From NCBI RefSeq assembly GCF_024806495.1, contig NZ_JANUFF010000001.1:496001-560000 (forward strand): a DNA stretch of 64,000 bases. Direction: 5' to 3'. Position 1 is the first letter of the stretch. Each line of letters starts with the position of its first letter. Below, piece by piece: positions 1 to 10,183 of this stretch. Made by a program: the position numbers and the translations under genes. The notes below the pieces were generated by a model, which was not told where the DNA came from, did no database searches, and saw only the letters and a program-made list of their open reading frames with translations. This DNA is from Chryseobacterium sp. JUb7 (GTDB lineage: Bacteria; Bacteroidota; Bacteroidia; Flavobacteriales; Weeksellaceae).

Positions 1-94
1 TTTTTATACAGTAAATCGTACATCATGGATGTTTAAAGCAAAATAAAGATACCAATAATTATTGATACCTTTATTTTTATTCATCTGAATAATA

Positions 95-739
95 TTATTT
101 AACTTTTAAAAAATCTGCTGCTGTTACAACCTGTGTGTACAGACTTCCCAATGCTGAAATTCCTGCCAGAAACGATCGCTGAACTTCCTCAGCTTTTACT
201 ACTTTCCCATATAATTCACGGTCTCTGGTTGCGGTTGCATCACCTATAATAGTATTATTAAAACCTAAATCAAAAGCCGCTCTGGTTGTCGACTCTACAC
301 AGACATCGGTCATCATTCCTGTAATCACAAGATTTTCAACCCCATTTGCTTTTAAATATTCTAAAAGTTCTGTCTCTCTGAAACTGTTCGGATAATGCTT
401 TACAATTATCTTTTCACCTTTTTCCGGAGCAACTAAAGAGTTAATTTCCGCCCCTTTTGTATCCGGCAAAAAGAAAGTCGCGTCTTCATTGGTTGCAATG
501 TGCATGATATGAATCACCGGAAGATTATTTTTTCTAAAAAAACCTAAAACCTGCTGAGTCTTTTTACCGGCCTCTTCTGCTCCCACTAGGGTCATGCTGC
601 CTCCTTTAAAATAATCATTCTGTACATCAATGATTAATAATGCTGTTTTTTCCATGTTCTTTTTCTTTTGTGCGTTAACTGTTACTATTGAAATTAAGAT
701 CAGGCATAATGTCAGAATACCTTTAAATAAATTTTTCAT
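95..739 (-). CDS. secreted isochorismatase-family cysteine hydrolase
   Basis: A 214-residue member of the isochorismatase/nicotinamidase superfamily. The expected catalytic triad is visible as Asp38 (in LLIIDVQNDYF), Lys114 and Cys147 (in GMMTDVCVES), with the preceding Gly-Met-Met as the usual cis-peptide site. The first 24 residues form a signal peptide ending VNAQ, so this copy is probably exported; most family members are cytoplasmic. An internal Met29 would give a leaderless form, but the upstream hydrophobic segment is in frame and the promoter-like box at 759-766 fits the longer start. The substrate cannot be told from sequence. The gene stands alone on its strand. Confidence 0.85.
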   Translation of the reverse strand: MKNLFKGILTLCLILISIVTVNAQKKKNMEKTALLIIDVQNDYFKGGSMTLVGAEEAGKKTQQVLGFFRKNNLPVIHIMHIATNEDATFFLPDTKGAEINSLVAPEKGEKIIVKHYPNSFRETELLEYLKANGVENLVITGMMTDVCVESTTRAAFDLGFNNTIIGDATATRDRELYGKVVKAEEVQRSFLAGISALGSLYTQVVTAADFLKVK

Positions 740-758
740 ACGTTAAATTTTCTTGGAA

Positions 759-803
759 CAAAATTAGGAATGCCAAAACTCCTGACATTTGAACTAGTTC
801 AAA
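759..803 (-). promoter_or_regulatory. promoter-like box with 16-bp palindromic operator
   Basis: Reading the minus strand, TAATTTTG at 766-759 matches the Bacteroidetes -7 box (TAnnTTTG) and lies 20 nt before the hydrolase start. Just upstream, 788-803 is a perfect palindrome (TTTGAACTAGTTCAAA) placed where the -33 region should be, as expected for a repressor or activator site. No regulator gene is adjacent, so the binding protein is unknown. Confidence 0.45.
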
Positions 804-840
804 AAATGAATATTTTAATCTTCATGAATGAATTTCACTT

Positions 841-1040
841 AGAGCCTGTTTAAAATTCTTTCTAATATTTTTATTATATTGATTTTCAATACATATTAAT
901 TCTAGTCTTCGACGGGCTCAGACTGACAAACCTAATACTAAATGTATGATTTAACAGTGTCAGATTGAGCTTAGCCTGTAGTAAGCTTGTCGAACTATCG
1001 AAATCTTAGATATTTTTTGAACCAAATTTAAACATGCTCT
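841..1040. repeat. 200-bp MITE-like inverted-repeat element, copy 1
   Basis: Starts AGAGCCTGTTTAAA and ends TTTAAACATGCTCT, a terminal inverted repeat with one mismatch. Internal arms around 909-930 (CTTCGACGGGCTCAGACTGACA) and 957-999 (TGTCAGATTGAGC...TTGTCGAA) are also inverted, so the unit can fold along its whole length. A second copy of identical length is at 6326-6525. If the ends are taken as GAG...CTC, a TTA triplet flanks both sides, compatible with a 3-bp TNA target duplication. The rest of the gap from 1041 to the ftsK promoter holds no supported gene. Confidence 0.75.
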
Positions 1041-1367
1041 TAGATTCAACCTGTATCAGAACAACAAGCGGAACATTCTTTGCTGAATACAATTTCGATA
1101 AGAACGAAAATATTAATTTAACCTTTATACTAAAATGAATCGCAAAGTCTACAGCCGCTGTATTCAGAGTCACTGTCAAAATTTTAATTACATACATTTA
1201 GGTTTAAAACAAAAAAATACATCATATTTTTAATTGAAAATTGTTTTATTTTAAATATTTTTAATCATTCAAAATCCAAACGAAGAAAAATCATTACCCC
1301 TGATCAGTAAGGAAAAAATAAAGTTCTTTTAAGCAAAAAAAGCATTCATTTAATGTTTAAAAAACAT

Positions 1368-1375
1368 TAAATTTG
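1368..1375 (+). promoter_or_regulatory. ftsK promoter -7 box
   Basis: TAAATTTG exactly matches the Bacteroidetes -7 consensus and sits 13 nt before the ftsK start codon, giving a very short leader. No good TTG -33 element is seen at the right distance. Confidence 0.4.
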
Positions 1376-1388
1376 CCACATTGACATT

Positions 1389-3956
1389 ATGAATAAAAAC
1401 ACACAAAACAAACAACCGGAATCGCCTGATAAAGGCAAATTTTTATCTAAGCCGCGTGTATTTTTCGGGCTTACTTTTATACTTTTTTCTATCGTTCTTA
1501 CTTTCTCATTTGTCTCTTATCTGATGAATTGGAAAGCCGATCAGAGTCAGGCAGGAACGATGATGGATAAAAGCATAAAATCTTCAAATCTTTTTGGAAA
1601 ATTGGGTGACTGGCTGGGAAATATTTTCATTTTCGAAAGTATCGGAGTCGCATCATTTATTATAGCATTTTTATTTCTTGTTTTCGGAACTGTGATTCTG
1701 AAAAAAAGAACATTTAAACCATGGATGACTGTGGGACACTCCCTGTTTTTTATCTGCTGGCTTCCTATTTTCTTTGGGGCAGCATTTACAAAAGGACAAG
1801 GTGGTGTTTTGAGCGGAGTATACGGGTATCAGATTATGGATTCTCTTAATTCTATTATCGGAACAGTGGGTCTTTGGCTTGTGCTGGCATCAAGTATTAT
1901 TTTATATTTTATTCTTGAATTTAATTTAAGACCAAGCTCCGTAAAAGCAAAACTGGATCAGATTAACGAAAATACGATCGGAAAGGTAAAATCAATGATG
2001 CCGAATTCCGATGAAAATTTCGAAGCTGATGAAGAACTGGAAGTAGAGGCTGAAGCAGCACAGGAAAACACGCCAAAAGTTACGGTAACAGAAATTGAAA
2101 CTCCTAAAAAAGTTCAGGAGCCGGAGCCGGTAAGTGTTCCGAAAGGATTTCCTGAAGTTCCTGTTTCTACCAATTTAGACACAATCGTCACCCCCAACCA
2201 CACTTCATTTGAGGAAGATCCCAAAAATGATTTTTCAAATTCAGTCAATTTAAATCTAAATACAAAACCAAGTATTCCGACTTCCACTCCGGAGCAGGCT
2301 TTTGACATTAAGCCAACCCCTGCACCCGTTGCTTCAGTTTCTACTGCTGCGAAGGAAGAAATAAAATTTAATGTAGAAGTAGCTCCCGTTATTGATGTTC
2401 TGGATGAACCTGACAGAAAATCTCAGGACCTGATCAATCAACATGGTCTTTACGACCACAAACTGGATCTTGCTAAGTTCCAGATGCCGCCTGTTGAGCT
2501 TTTAAAAGATTATGGAAACGAAGAAATTTCTATCAATAAAGAAGAATTAGAGGAAAATAAAAATAAAATCGTCGGGTTACTGAAAAACTTTAATGTAGGT
2601 ATTTCTGAAATTAAAGCAACGATCGGACCGACAGTTACCTTATACGAAATTGTTCCTGAAGCAGGAATCAGAGTTTCAGCGATCAAAAAACTACAGGACG
2701 ATATTGCACTTAACCTTTCCGCATTAGGAATCAGAATTATTGCTCCGATGCCTGGAAAAGGAACCATCGGAATTGAGGTTCCGAGAAAAAACCCTACCAT
2801 GGTTTCAATGCGTTCGGTGATTGCTTCTCAGAAATTTCAGAATACAGATATGGATCTTCCGGTTGTTTTTGGAAAGACCATTTCAAACGAAATTTTCATG
2901 GCCGACTTATCAAAAATGCCTCACTTACTGATGGCCGGTGCTACAGGTCAGGGTAAATCAGTGGGTATTAATGCCATTCTTACCTCATTGCTTTACAAAA
3001 AACATCCAAGTGAACTGAAATTTGTAATGGTAGACCCTAAAAAAGTGGAGCTTTCTTTATATTCTAAAATCGAAAGACATTATTTAGCAAAGCTTCCTGA
3101 TACCGATGATGCCATTATAACAGATACAAATAAAGTAATCAATACCTTAAATTCTCTTTGTGTAGAGATGGATACAAGATATGATTTGCTGAAAAATGCT
3201 TTCTGTAAAAATTTAAAAGAATACAATAAAAAATTCTCAGAAAGAAAACTGAATCCTGAAAATGGACACCGTTATTTGCCATACATTGTTTTGGTGGTTG
3301 ATGAGTTTGCAGATTTGATTATGACAGCCGGAAAAGAAGTTGAATTACCGATTGCGAGATTAGCACAGCTTGCCAGAGCAGTAGGTATTCACTTAATTGT
3401 AGCCACACAAAGACCATCTGTTAACGTAATTACAGGTATGATTAAAGCCAACTTCCCGGCAAGAGCAGCCTTCAGAGTAATTTCAAGTGTGGATTCAAGA
3501 ACGATCCTGGATTCTCCGGGAGCGGATCAGCTGATTGGTAAAGGAGACATGCTTTATTTCAACGGAAATGAAATATTAAGACTTCAGTGTGCTTTTGTAG
3601 ATACACCGGAAGTAGAAAGACTGGCAGAATTTATCGGAGAACAAAAAGGATACCCTTCAGCATTTATTCTTCCCGAATATGTTTCTGAAGAAGCGACAAG
3701 TTCAGTCGGAAGTTTTGACCCCAATGAAAAAGATGCATTATTTGAGGAGGCAGCAAGAATTATCGTTTCCACTCAGCAAGGCTCTACATCTATGCTTCAG
3801 AGACAGTTGAAGTTAGGATACAACAGAGCCGGAAGAATTATGGATCAGCTTGAGGCAAGTGGTATCGTAGGAGGATTTAACGGAGCTAAAGCAAGAGAGG
3901 TTATCATCAGTGACCTTCATTCTTTGGAACAGTTTTTGGAAGATTTGCGCAGATAA
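1389..3956 (+). CDS. ftsK: DNA translocase FtsK/SpoIIIE
   Basis: An 855-residue FtsK, the septum-located hexameric motor that pumps chromosome ends across the division site and activates XerCD at dif. About four membrane segments lie in residues 25-180, then a Pro/Glu-rich linker to about residue 330. The motor follows, with Walker A GATGQGKS at 517-524 and Walker B VVDEFADL around Asp638. The C-terminal 65 residues form the gamma winged helix (RQLKLGYNRAGRIMDQLE) that reads polar KOPS-type sites. The length is normal for the phylum, with a shorter linker than E. coli. It begins a run with lolA and lptF/G genes, a common Bacteroidetes arrangement. Confidence 0.95.
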   Translation: MNKNTQNKQPESPDKGKFLSKPRVFFGLTFILFSIVLTFSFVSYLMNWKADQSQAGTMMDKSIKSSNLFGKLGDWLGNIFIFESIGVASFIIAFLFLVFGTVILKKRTFKPWMTVGHSLFFICWLPIFFGAAFTKGQGGVLSGVYGYQIMDSLNSIIGTVGLWLVLASSIILYFILEFNLRPSSVKAKLDQINENTIGKVKSMMPNSDENFEADEELEVEAEAAQENTPKVTVTEIETPKKVQEPEPVSVPKGFPEVPVSTNLDTIVTPNHTSFEEDPKNDFSNSVNLNLNTKPSIPTSTPEQAFDIKPTPAPVASVSTAAKEEIKFNVEVAPVIDVLDEPDRKSQDLINQHGLYDHKLDLAKFQMPPVELLKDYGNEEISINKEELEENKNKIVGLLKNFNVGISEIKATIGPTVTLYEIVPEAGIRVSAIKKLQDDIALNLSALGIRIIAPMPGKGTIGIEVPRKNPTMVSMRSVIASQKFQNTDMDLPVVFGKTISNEIFMADLSKMPHLLMAGATGQGKSVGINAILTSLLYKKHPSELKFVMVDPKKVELSLYSKIERHYLAKLPDTDDAIITDTNKVINTLNSLCVEMDTRYDLLKNAFCKNLKEYNKKFSERKLNPENGHRYLPYIVLVVDEFADLIMTAGKEVELPIARLAQLARAVGIHLIVATQRPSVNVITGMIKANFPARAAFRVISSVDSRTILDSPGADQLIGKGDMLYFNGNEILRLQCAFVDTPEVERLAEFIGEQKGYPSAFILPEYVSEEATSSVGSFDPNEKDALFEEAARIIVSTQQGSTSMLQRQLKLGYNRAGRIMDQLEASGIVGGFNGAKAREVIISDLHSLEQFLEDLRR

Positions 3957-4018
3957 ATTAAAATCTCAGGTTTTAACTTTTAAAACTGAAGTAAGTCTAA
4001 AATTATTAAATAAGAAAA

Positions 4019-4666
4019 ATGAAAAATATTATATCAAAAGTTATATTAAGCGGATTTGTTGTAGGAGCTGCAGGATTTGCCAACGCACAGAAGATTGATG
4101 CAAAAGCTAAAAAGATTCTGGATGATATCACAGCAAATTATAAGTCCAAAAAGAATTCTTATTTCAAATTTTCATTTGGAAGCGGAGTAAACGGTCAGGT
4201 TACCAAAACAGAACCCGGAATTTATTATACAGCCGGAGATAAATACAAGCTGAAGATTATGGATACCGAACAGATCTTTGACGGCAACAAAATCTATAAT
4301 ATCAGCGTAGATGATATGGAAGTGACGACCGCAAAACCCAACGGCAACTCTACCATGTTCTCCCCTATCAATTACCTTACCACCTACAGAAATGATTATA
4401 ATGTAACGTATGGCGGAAAAAAATCCGTGAATGGTGTAAATGCAGACTTTATCAAACTTACGCCTGTTAAATCCAACGGAATTAAATATGTTTATCTTTT
4501 TGTAGATTCTGCAAAAAAACAAATGGTAAAAATTGAGCAGCACGGAAACAACAAAGATGTAGCTGTAATTGCAATCAAAGACTATAAGGAAAATCAGGAT
4601 CTTGACCCTAATATGTTTGTTTTTGATAAAAATAAATATAAAAATTACGTCATTACAGACCTTTAA
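4019..4666 (+). CDS. lolA: LolA-like outer-membrane lipoprotein carrier
   Basis: A 215-residue periplasmic protein with a clear signal peptide (residues 1-24, ending AGFANAQ). The mature part matches the LolA/LppX fold: an N-terminal 'ILDDITANYKS' helix, then strands with the pattern F-DG-KIYNISVDDMEV and FSPINYLTTYRNDYNV. LolA chaperones lipoproteins from the LolCDE exporter to the outer membrane. It lies 62 nt after ftsK and 122 nt before an LptF/G permease, so two envelope-transport genes follow the division translocase. Bacteroidetes LolA proteins diverge strongly from the E. coli type, so the assignment rests on fold-level pattern and context. Confidence 0.8.
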   Translation: MKNIISKVILSGFVVGAAGFANAQKIDAKAKKILDDITANYKSKKNSYFKFSFGSGVNGQVTKTEPGIYYTAGDKYKLKIMDTEQIFDGNKIYNISVDDMEVTTAKPNGNSTMFSPINYLTTYRNDYNVTYGGKKSVNGVNADFIKLTPVKSNGIKYVYLFVDSAKKQMVKIEQHGNNKDVAVIAIKDYKENQDLDPNMFVFDKNKYKNYVITDL

Positions 4667-4788
4667 ATCTGAAGAAAGTCATAAGCTTACTGATCAATTA
4701 TTCTTTTTGCTTATGCTTAATTATAAAAATTTCATAAAATATAAGAGCTGCAAAGAAAACTTTGTGGCTTTTTGATTAATTTTGGCGA

Positions 4789-6243
4789 ATGTTAAAAATA
4801 CTAGACCGATATATCATAAAGACCTTCTTTGGACCGTTTTTCTTTATATTCAGTGTATTGTTTTTCATCTTTATTGTAAACATTATCTGGGTTCAGTTGG
4901 GACAATTTATGGGAAAGGGATTAAGCTACTGGCAAATCCTAAAACTGCTTTTTTATCTTGGAGTAAGCGTTATCAGTATGGTACTGCCGCTTACCATCCT
5001 TCTGGCCAGCATTATGTCTTTCGGTGAATTTGGAGAACGGTATGAGCTCGCTGCCATGAAAGCAGCCGGAATTTCTCTAACGCGTGTCATGCTTCCTCTT
5101 TTGGGCGTAACCACCGTGCTTTCCATTATGCTCTATTTTTTCTCCAACAATATCATTCCGGATTTTCAGCGAAAGGCCAAAAACATGCTTTTTAATATTG
5201 CACAAACCAAGCCTGCACTGAACTTCACTCCCGGGCAGTTTATTGATCAGATACCCGGTTATATGGTGAAATTTGATAAAATTTATGGAAATGACGGAGA
5301 AAATATTGAAGGGGTTTTTGTTCACAGAAAGGCCAGTACTTTTGAAAATCAACAATCAATCGTAGCAGAAAAAGGAAAATTTGTCCCTGCTGCCAATAAA
5401 AACTTCCTAAAGCTTGTTTTATATAACGGATATGTTTTTGAAGATAATATTGCAGGTAAGCCCGACAATGTAAGAATAAAGCAACCTGACCAGGCCATTA
5501 AATTTGATACGCTGGTTTCTCACTTTGACGTCAGCGAAATTATCAATAAAGCAATTGAAGAGGAGCAGATCACGGATGATTATCGTTTTCAGACTTTTAA
5601 TAAATTGGAAGAGACGATTAATAAAAATAAAAAAGATAATGCCCGTTTCTTTGAAACCGTAGGAAGTGATGTTCTGAACCAGGCCAATCCTGTCATCAGC
5701 TATATGGATAAAAACAAAGCGAAAGCCGCTCCAAAACCTCAAATCAAACTGGACACATTAAAAAAGGATAAAAAACTTGAGATGATTTACAATGCCTACA
5801 ACAGGCTGGAGAATCTGAAAACAACCGTAGAATCTAAAAATGGAGAGATCACTCCGAATGTAAAATATTTCAGTAAAGTGGTGATCTACCAGCAAAGGAT
5901 CCTTACCTATTCTTTCACCTGTATTATTTTCTTCCTTATCGGGGCAAGTTTAGGGTCTATCATCAGAAAAGGAGGAATGGGACTTCCGGTAATCATTGCG
6001 ATTGTGATTTTCATCATTTTCTATGTCATAAACGTTGGAGTCGAAAACGTCGCATGGTCGGGGAAAATGAACCCTTATCTGGCGGCATGGATTCCTAATA
6101 TGGTGCTCTTCCCTTTTGGAGTTTGGATGACTTATAAAGCGCTTACCGATTCACAGTTATTTGATGCTGAGAAATACAAGACTTTCTTTAAGCCAATTAC
6201 TAAACTATTTGTTAAAAATAAAGAACATAAGAGATATCAATAA
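4789..6243 (+). CDS. LptF/LptG (YjgP/YjgQ) family LPS export permease
   Basis: A 484-residue membrane protein with the YjgP/YjgQ layout: N-terminal membrane helices within residues 1-120 ('LLDRYIIKTFFGPF'-type start and the E-AAMKAAGIS cytoplasmic coupling segment), a large periplasmic beta-jellyroll domain from about 125 to 370, and three C-terminal helices. Such permeases pair with LptB to lift lipopolysaccharide from the inner membrane. Family members in this phylum often carry the lysine-rich insertion seen here around residues 285-350. F and G paralogues cannot be separated safely. It is the last gene of the ftsK run, closed by the terminator at 6261. Confidence 0.88.
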   Translation: MLKILDRYIIKTFFGPFFFIFSVLFFIFIVNIIWVQLGQFMGKGLSYWQILKLLFYLGVSVISMVLPLTILLASIMSFGEFGERYELAAMKAAGISLTRVMLPLLGVTTVLSIMLYFFSNNIIPDFQRKAKNMLFNIAQTKPALNFTPGQFIDQIPGYMVKFDKIYGNDGENIEGVFVHRKASTFENQQSIVAEKGKFVPAANKNFLKLVLYNGYVFEDNIAGKPDNVRIKQPDQAIKFDTLVSHFDVSEIINKAIEEEQITDDYRFQTFNKLEETINKNKKDNARFFETVGSDVLNQANPVISYMDKNKAKAAPKPQIKLDTLKKDKKLEMIYNAYNRLENLKTTVESKNGEITPNVKYFSKVVIYQQRILTYSFTCIIFFLIGASLGSIIRKGGMGLPVIIAIVIFIIFYVINVGVENVAWSGKMNPYLAAWIPNMVLFPFGVWMTYKALTDSQLFDAEKYKTFFKPITKLFVKNKEHKRYQ

Positions 6244-6260
6244 CATCTCTTCTAATGATA

Positions 6261-6292
6261 AAAAAGATCCGCATTTTGCCGGATCTTTTTTG
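6261..6292 (+). terminator. intrinsic terminator after the lptF/G gene
   Basis: AAAAAGATCCG pairs with CGGATCTTTTT around an 8-nt loop and runs into T residues, 18 nt after the stop codon. Confidence 0.85.
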
Positions 6293-6325
6293 TTTAACAT
6301 CATTGAATGTCTTTTTTTTGATTTA

Positions 6326-6525
6326 AGAGTCTGTTTAAATTCCGTTAAAACATCTTCATTATTTTGATTTTCAACAACTATTAGTTATAACCTTCGAAAA
6401 GCTTAGGCTGACAAATTTAATACTAACTTTATGATTCGACGGTGTCAGATTGAGCTTGCCTGTAGAGATTTTATCGAACTATCAAAATCTTATACAATTT
6501 TTTGAACTACATTTAAACAGGCTCT
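6326..6525. repeat. 200-bp MITE-like inverted-repeat element, copy 2
   Basis: Same length and layout as the element at 841-1040: starts AGAGTCTGTTTAAA and ends TTTAAACAGGCTCT, with the internal TGTCAGATTGAGCTTG motif conserved. Taking GAG...CTC as the ends, TAA flanks both sides. It fills most of the gap between the lptF/G gene and the lipoprotein gene. No coding capacity. Confidence 0.75.
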
Positions 6526-6568
6526 AAATATTTTTTATAATATTGCGACAACCAAATCGCTTATAAAT

Positions 6569-7189
6569 ATGAAAATTTCACCTTTTATTTTATGCTTAAC
6601 ATTACTTATTTGCTGCAAAAAAGAATCAGAGAAAAGTATTGAGAGAAAAGACAGCTTAATTACCAGAAAAGATTCAGTACCTACAGAAACCCTTCCGGAA
6701 AACATTGATGAAATAAAAAAGGAGTTTGCTGTTTTAAATGATAAATTATTATCCCAAAAGCTTGATTCAACAAGCTTCAGTTACAACTGCGAAGAAACTG
6801 AAGGAGAAGTTCATTTATATTACGAAAATCAAAAACTAAAAATGGTAAAACACTTTTTTGCTGACAGTCATTTTTCATCGCTCACAAAATATTACGTAAA
6901 AAATGATCATGTATTTTTCATTTTCAAAGATGATACTTTATGGCAGTTTGATGGAGGAACTCCGGAAAAACCAATAACAAAAGACAGCATTACCCAACAG
7001 CGCATATACCTTCAACATGAGAATCCTATACAATGTCTTGAGAAAAGCTACACCATTCGGTCAGTCGGCAAAAATACAGACCCTGGGAAAGTGCCTAACA
7101 AAGAAGTAAAATGTGATGTAAAAGAATTGATGACTATTTATCAGTCGATTCTGAAAAATAAAGATAAAAAAGACATTCCCTGTCTTTAA
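6569..7189 (+). CDS. hypothetical lipoprotein
   Basis: A 206-residue protein with a lipoprotein signal peptide (hydrophobic segment from residue 5, then CC-KKE at 15-19), so it should be lipid-anchored. A charged Lys/Asp/Glu-rich linker (residues 20-45) leads to a beta-rich domain with Tyr/Phe-containing strands ('EGEVHLYYENQKLKMVKHF', 'KYYVKNDHVFFIF'). Three later cysteines (Cys153, Cys178 and the penultimate residue region) could form disulfides. I do not recognise a named family. It stands alone between the MITE-like copy 2 and the convergent frr gene. Confidence 0.7.
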   Translation: MKISPFILCLTLLICCKKESEKSIERKDSLITRKDSVPTETLPENIDEIKKEFAVLNDKLLSQKLDSTSFSYNCEETEGEVHLYYENQKLKMVKHFFADSHFSSLTKYYVKNDHVFFIFKDDTLWQFDGGTPEKPITKDSITQQRIYLQHENPIQCLEKSYTIRSVGKNTDPGKVPNKEVKCDVKELMTIYQSILKNKDKKDIPCL

Positions 7190-7193
7190 AAGT

Positions 7194-7227
7194 AAAAGCG
7201 GTCTCAAAAAATTGAAACCGCTTTTTT
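7194..7227 (+). terminator. intrinsic terminator between lipoprotein gene and frr
   Basis: AAAAGCGGT pairs with ACCGCTTTT and is followed by more T. It sits between convergent genes; the T tract favours the plus-strand transcript. Confidence 0.75.
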
Positions 7228-7244
7228 ATTTTCAAAACTGAAAA

Positions 7245-7799
7245 TTATACTTTCATAATTTCAGCCTCTTTTACTTTAAGATGATCATCACAAGCTTTTA
7301 CATATTTATCTGTTAAAACCTGGATATCTGCTTCTATTCCTTTAATAAGGTCTTCAGAAACTCCGTCAAGCTTTTTAAGTTCTTTCAAACCGCTTTGTCT
7401 TGCGTTTCTTACAACGATTTTCGTATCTTCAGTTTCTCCTTTAGCCTGCTTTGCCAGGTCTCTTCTTCTTTCCTCTGTTAAAGGCGGAACATTAAGAATA
7501 ATGTTAATTCCGTTATTAGAAGGTGCAAAACCTAAATTTGAATTAACGATCGCTTTTTCGATATCATTAATTGCTTTTGAGTCCCAAGGTTGAATAGAAA
7601 TCGTCATTGCATCCGGTACAGAAACATTCGCAACCTGGTTGATCGGAGTTAATGCTCCGTAATATTCCACCATAACATCCTGAACCATGTTTGTGGACGC
7701 ACGCCCAGCTCTGATTCTCTGAAATGCATGCTCCAAGTGCTTAATAGCTCCTTCCATATCGTGTTGTACTGACTCTACTATAAGATCTAATTCTTCCAT
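7245..7799 (-). CDS. frr: ribosome recycling factor
   Basis: A 184-residue RRF, which with EF-G splits post-termination ribosomes. The family start 'MEELDLIVESVQHDMEGAI' and the motifs R-IRAGRAS (residues 30-37), PWD, 'LTEERRRDLAKQAKGETEDTKI' region and 'RNARQ' are all present. An in-frame ATG 30 nt upstream (7829) would add ten residues that no RRF has, so the start is set at 7799. No Shine-Dalgarno is visible, as is usual here. It lies 108 nt downstream of pyrH and is probably cotranscribed with it. Confidence 0.95.
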   Translation of the reverse strand: MEELDLIVESVQHDMEGAIKHLEHAFQRIRAGRASTNMVQDVMVEYYGALTPINQVANVSVPDAMTISIQPWDSKAINDIEKAIVNSNLGFAPSNNGINIILNVPPLTEERRRDLAKQAKGETEDTKIVVRNARQSGLKELKKLDGVSEDLIKGIEADIQVLTDKYVKACDDHLKVKEAEIMKV

Positions 7800-7907
7800 T
7801 ATATAATTAAAATTTGAATAGTTACACATTTTAAATAATTAGTAATAAAGTAATGGGTAATAAGTAATTGATGAATCTCCGAATCTTATTACCTAATCCC
7901 TGAAATA

Positions 7908-9060
<1,153 letters not shown>

Positions 9061-9089
9061 TTGAAAAGTACGAAAAAGGATTATTTTTG
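9061..9089 (+). promoter_or_regulatory. porQ promoter
   Basis: TTG at 9061-9063 and TATTTTTG at 9082-9089 are separated by 18 nt, a full match to the Bacteroidetes -33/-7 pattern. The leader before the TTG start codon at 9108 would be only about 10 nt. Confidence 0.6.
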
Positions 9090-9107
9090 CATTAATAATA
9101 AACTGAA

Positions 9108-10100
9108 TTGAAGAAAATTGTCATTTTTTCATTATTTCTGTCAGGAATTGTTTCTTATGCACAAACAGGAACAAATGTTTACCCATTTTTAAATATTCCT
9201 GTATCTGCAAGACAGGCTGCTTTAGGCGGCGATGCAATTTCCATAAGAGATTATGATGTTTCCTTTGCTATTGCAAACCCGGCTTTGTTGAATAAAGATT
9301 CTGATAAACAGCTTTCTGTAAATGCCACGGCTTATCTTGCCGACTCAAAATACGGAACGATTGCTTATGCCAAAGATTTTGATAATGGCCATATGGCTAC
9401 TATTAATGCCCGGTACATGAGCTATGGAGATATCCCGAGAACCGATGAAAGCGGTTTTGAAAACGGAACTTTTAAAGCTTCCGACGTTTCTATCGGTGCC
9501 GGATATGCTTATCAGTTTGAAGAAGACTGGACCATTGGAGGAGGGTTAAATTTTATCACTTCAAAAATTGACAACTATACTTCATCTGCCGTTTCCGGAA
9601 CAGCCGGTATTACGTATCACAACAAAAAAAGAAAAGAAGTTCTTTCTTTGGTGGCAAGAAATTTCGGATATCAGTTTAAATCTTTTAACGGAACGAGAGA
9701 AAATCTTCCGTTCAGAGTAGACGTAGGATATACTAAAATTTTAAAAGTAATCCCGCTGGCGATTACCATTACTGCACACGATCTTCAGCAGTTTGATATC
9801 TCTTCCGAATATAATGTAAACGGTCAGGAAGTGAATGCAGGAAGAAAAATCGCAGATCACTTTTCCATCGGGGCAGAACTTTTCCCGGAAAAAGGCTTTA
9901 ACATAAGGCTGGGTTATAATGCGAAACGGGGAAATGAGCTTGCTGTCGTTGACCAAAGAAACTTTTCGGGTCTGTCAGCCGGATTTGGGATTAAACTTTC
10001 AAGATTCCGTGTAGATTATGCACATATCAGATATCACAATGCTTCAAATGTTAATCAGATAGGTATTTCTGTAGATCTTAGCAGCCATGCCGGATATTAA
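9108..10100 (+). CDS. porQ: type IX secretion system protein PorQ
   Basis: A 330-residue outer-membrane beta-barrel of the PorV/PorQ (UPF0164-like) type, part of the type IX secretion attachment complex. After a signal peptide (ending SYAQ, residue 19) comes the family signature 'FLNIPVSARQAALGGDAIS' and 'FAIANPALL', then alternating barrel strands to a C-terminus with VRYHNASN-like turn. The start codon is TTG: no ATG or GTG lies in frame nearby and the promoter is immediately upstream. The following cmk is its usual neighbour in this phylum. The window also encodes a T9SS cargo protein (49028-49819). Confidence 0.85.
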   Translation: MKKIVIFSLFLSGIVSYAQTGTNVYPFLNIPVSARQAALGGDAISIRDYDVSFAIANPALLNKDSDKQLSVNATAYLADSKYGTIAYAKDFDNGHMATINARYMSYGDIPRTDESGFENGTFKASDVSIGAGYAYQFEEDWTIGGGLNFITSKIDNYTSSAVSGTAGITYHNKKRKEVLSLVARNFGYQFKSFNGTRENLPFRVDVGYTKILKVIPLAITITAHDLQQFDISSEYNVNGQEVNAGRKIADHFSIGAELFPEKGFNIRLGYNAKRGNELAVVDQRNFSGLSAGFGIKLSRFRVDYAHIRYHNASNVNQIGISVDLSSHAGY

Positions 10101-10183
10101 TTATATTAAAAATTTGTTTTAAAATTTCATCATTTAAACTATCTTAATGAATTAATTTTAAACAGATTCCATCATAACATACA

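Noticed and set aside
1006..1197. 63-codon minus-strand ORF
   Set aside because: It begins or ends inside the MITE-like repeat, has no family resemblance and no promoter; most likely chance in AT-rich sequence.
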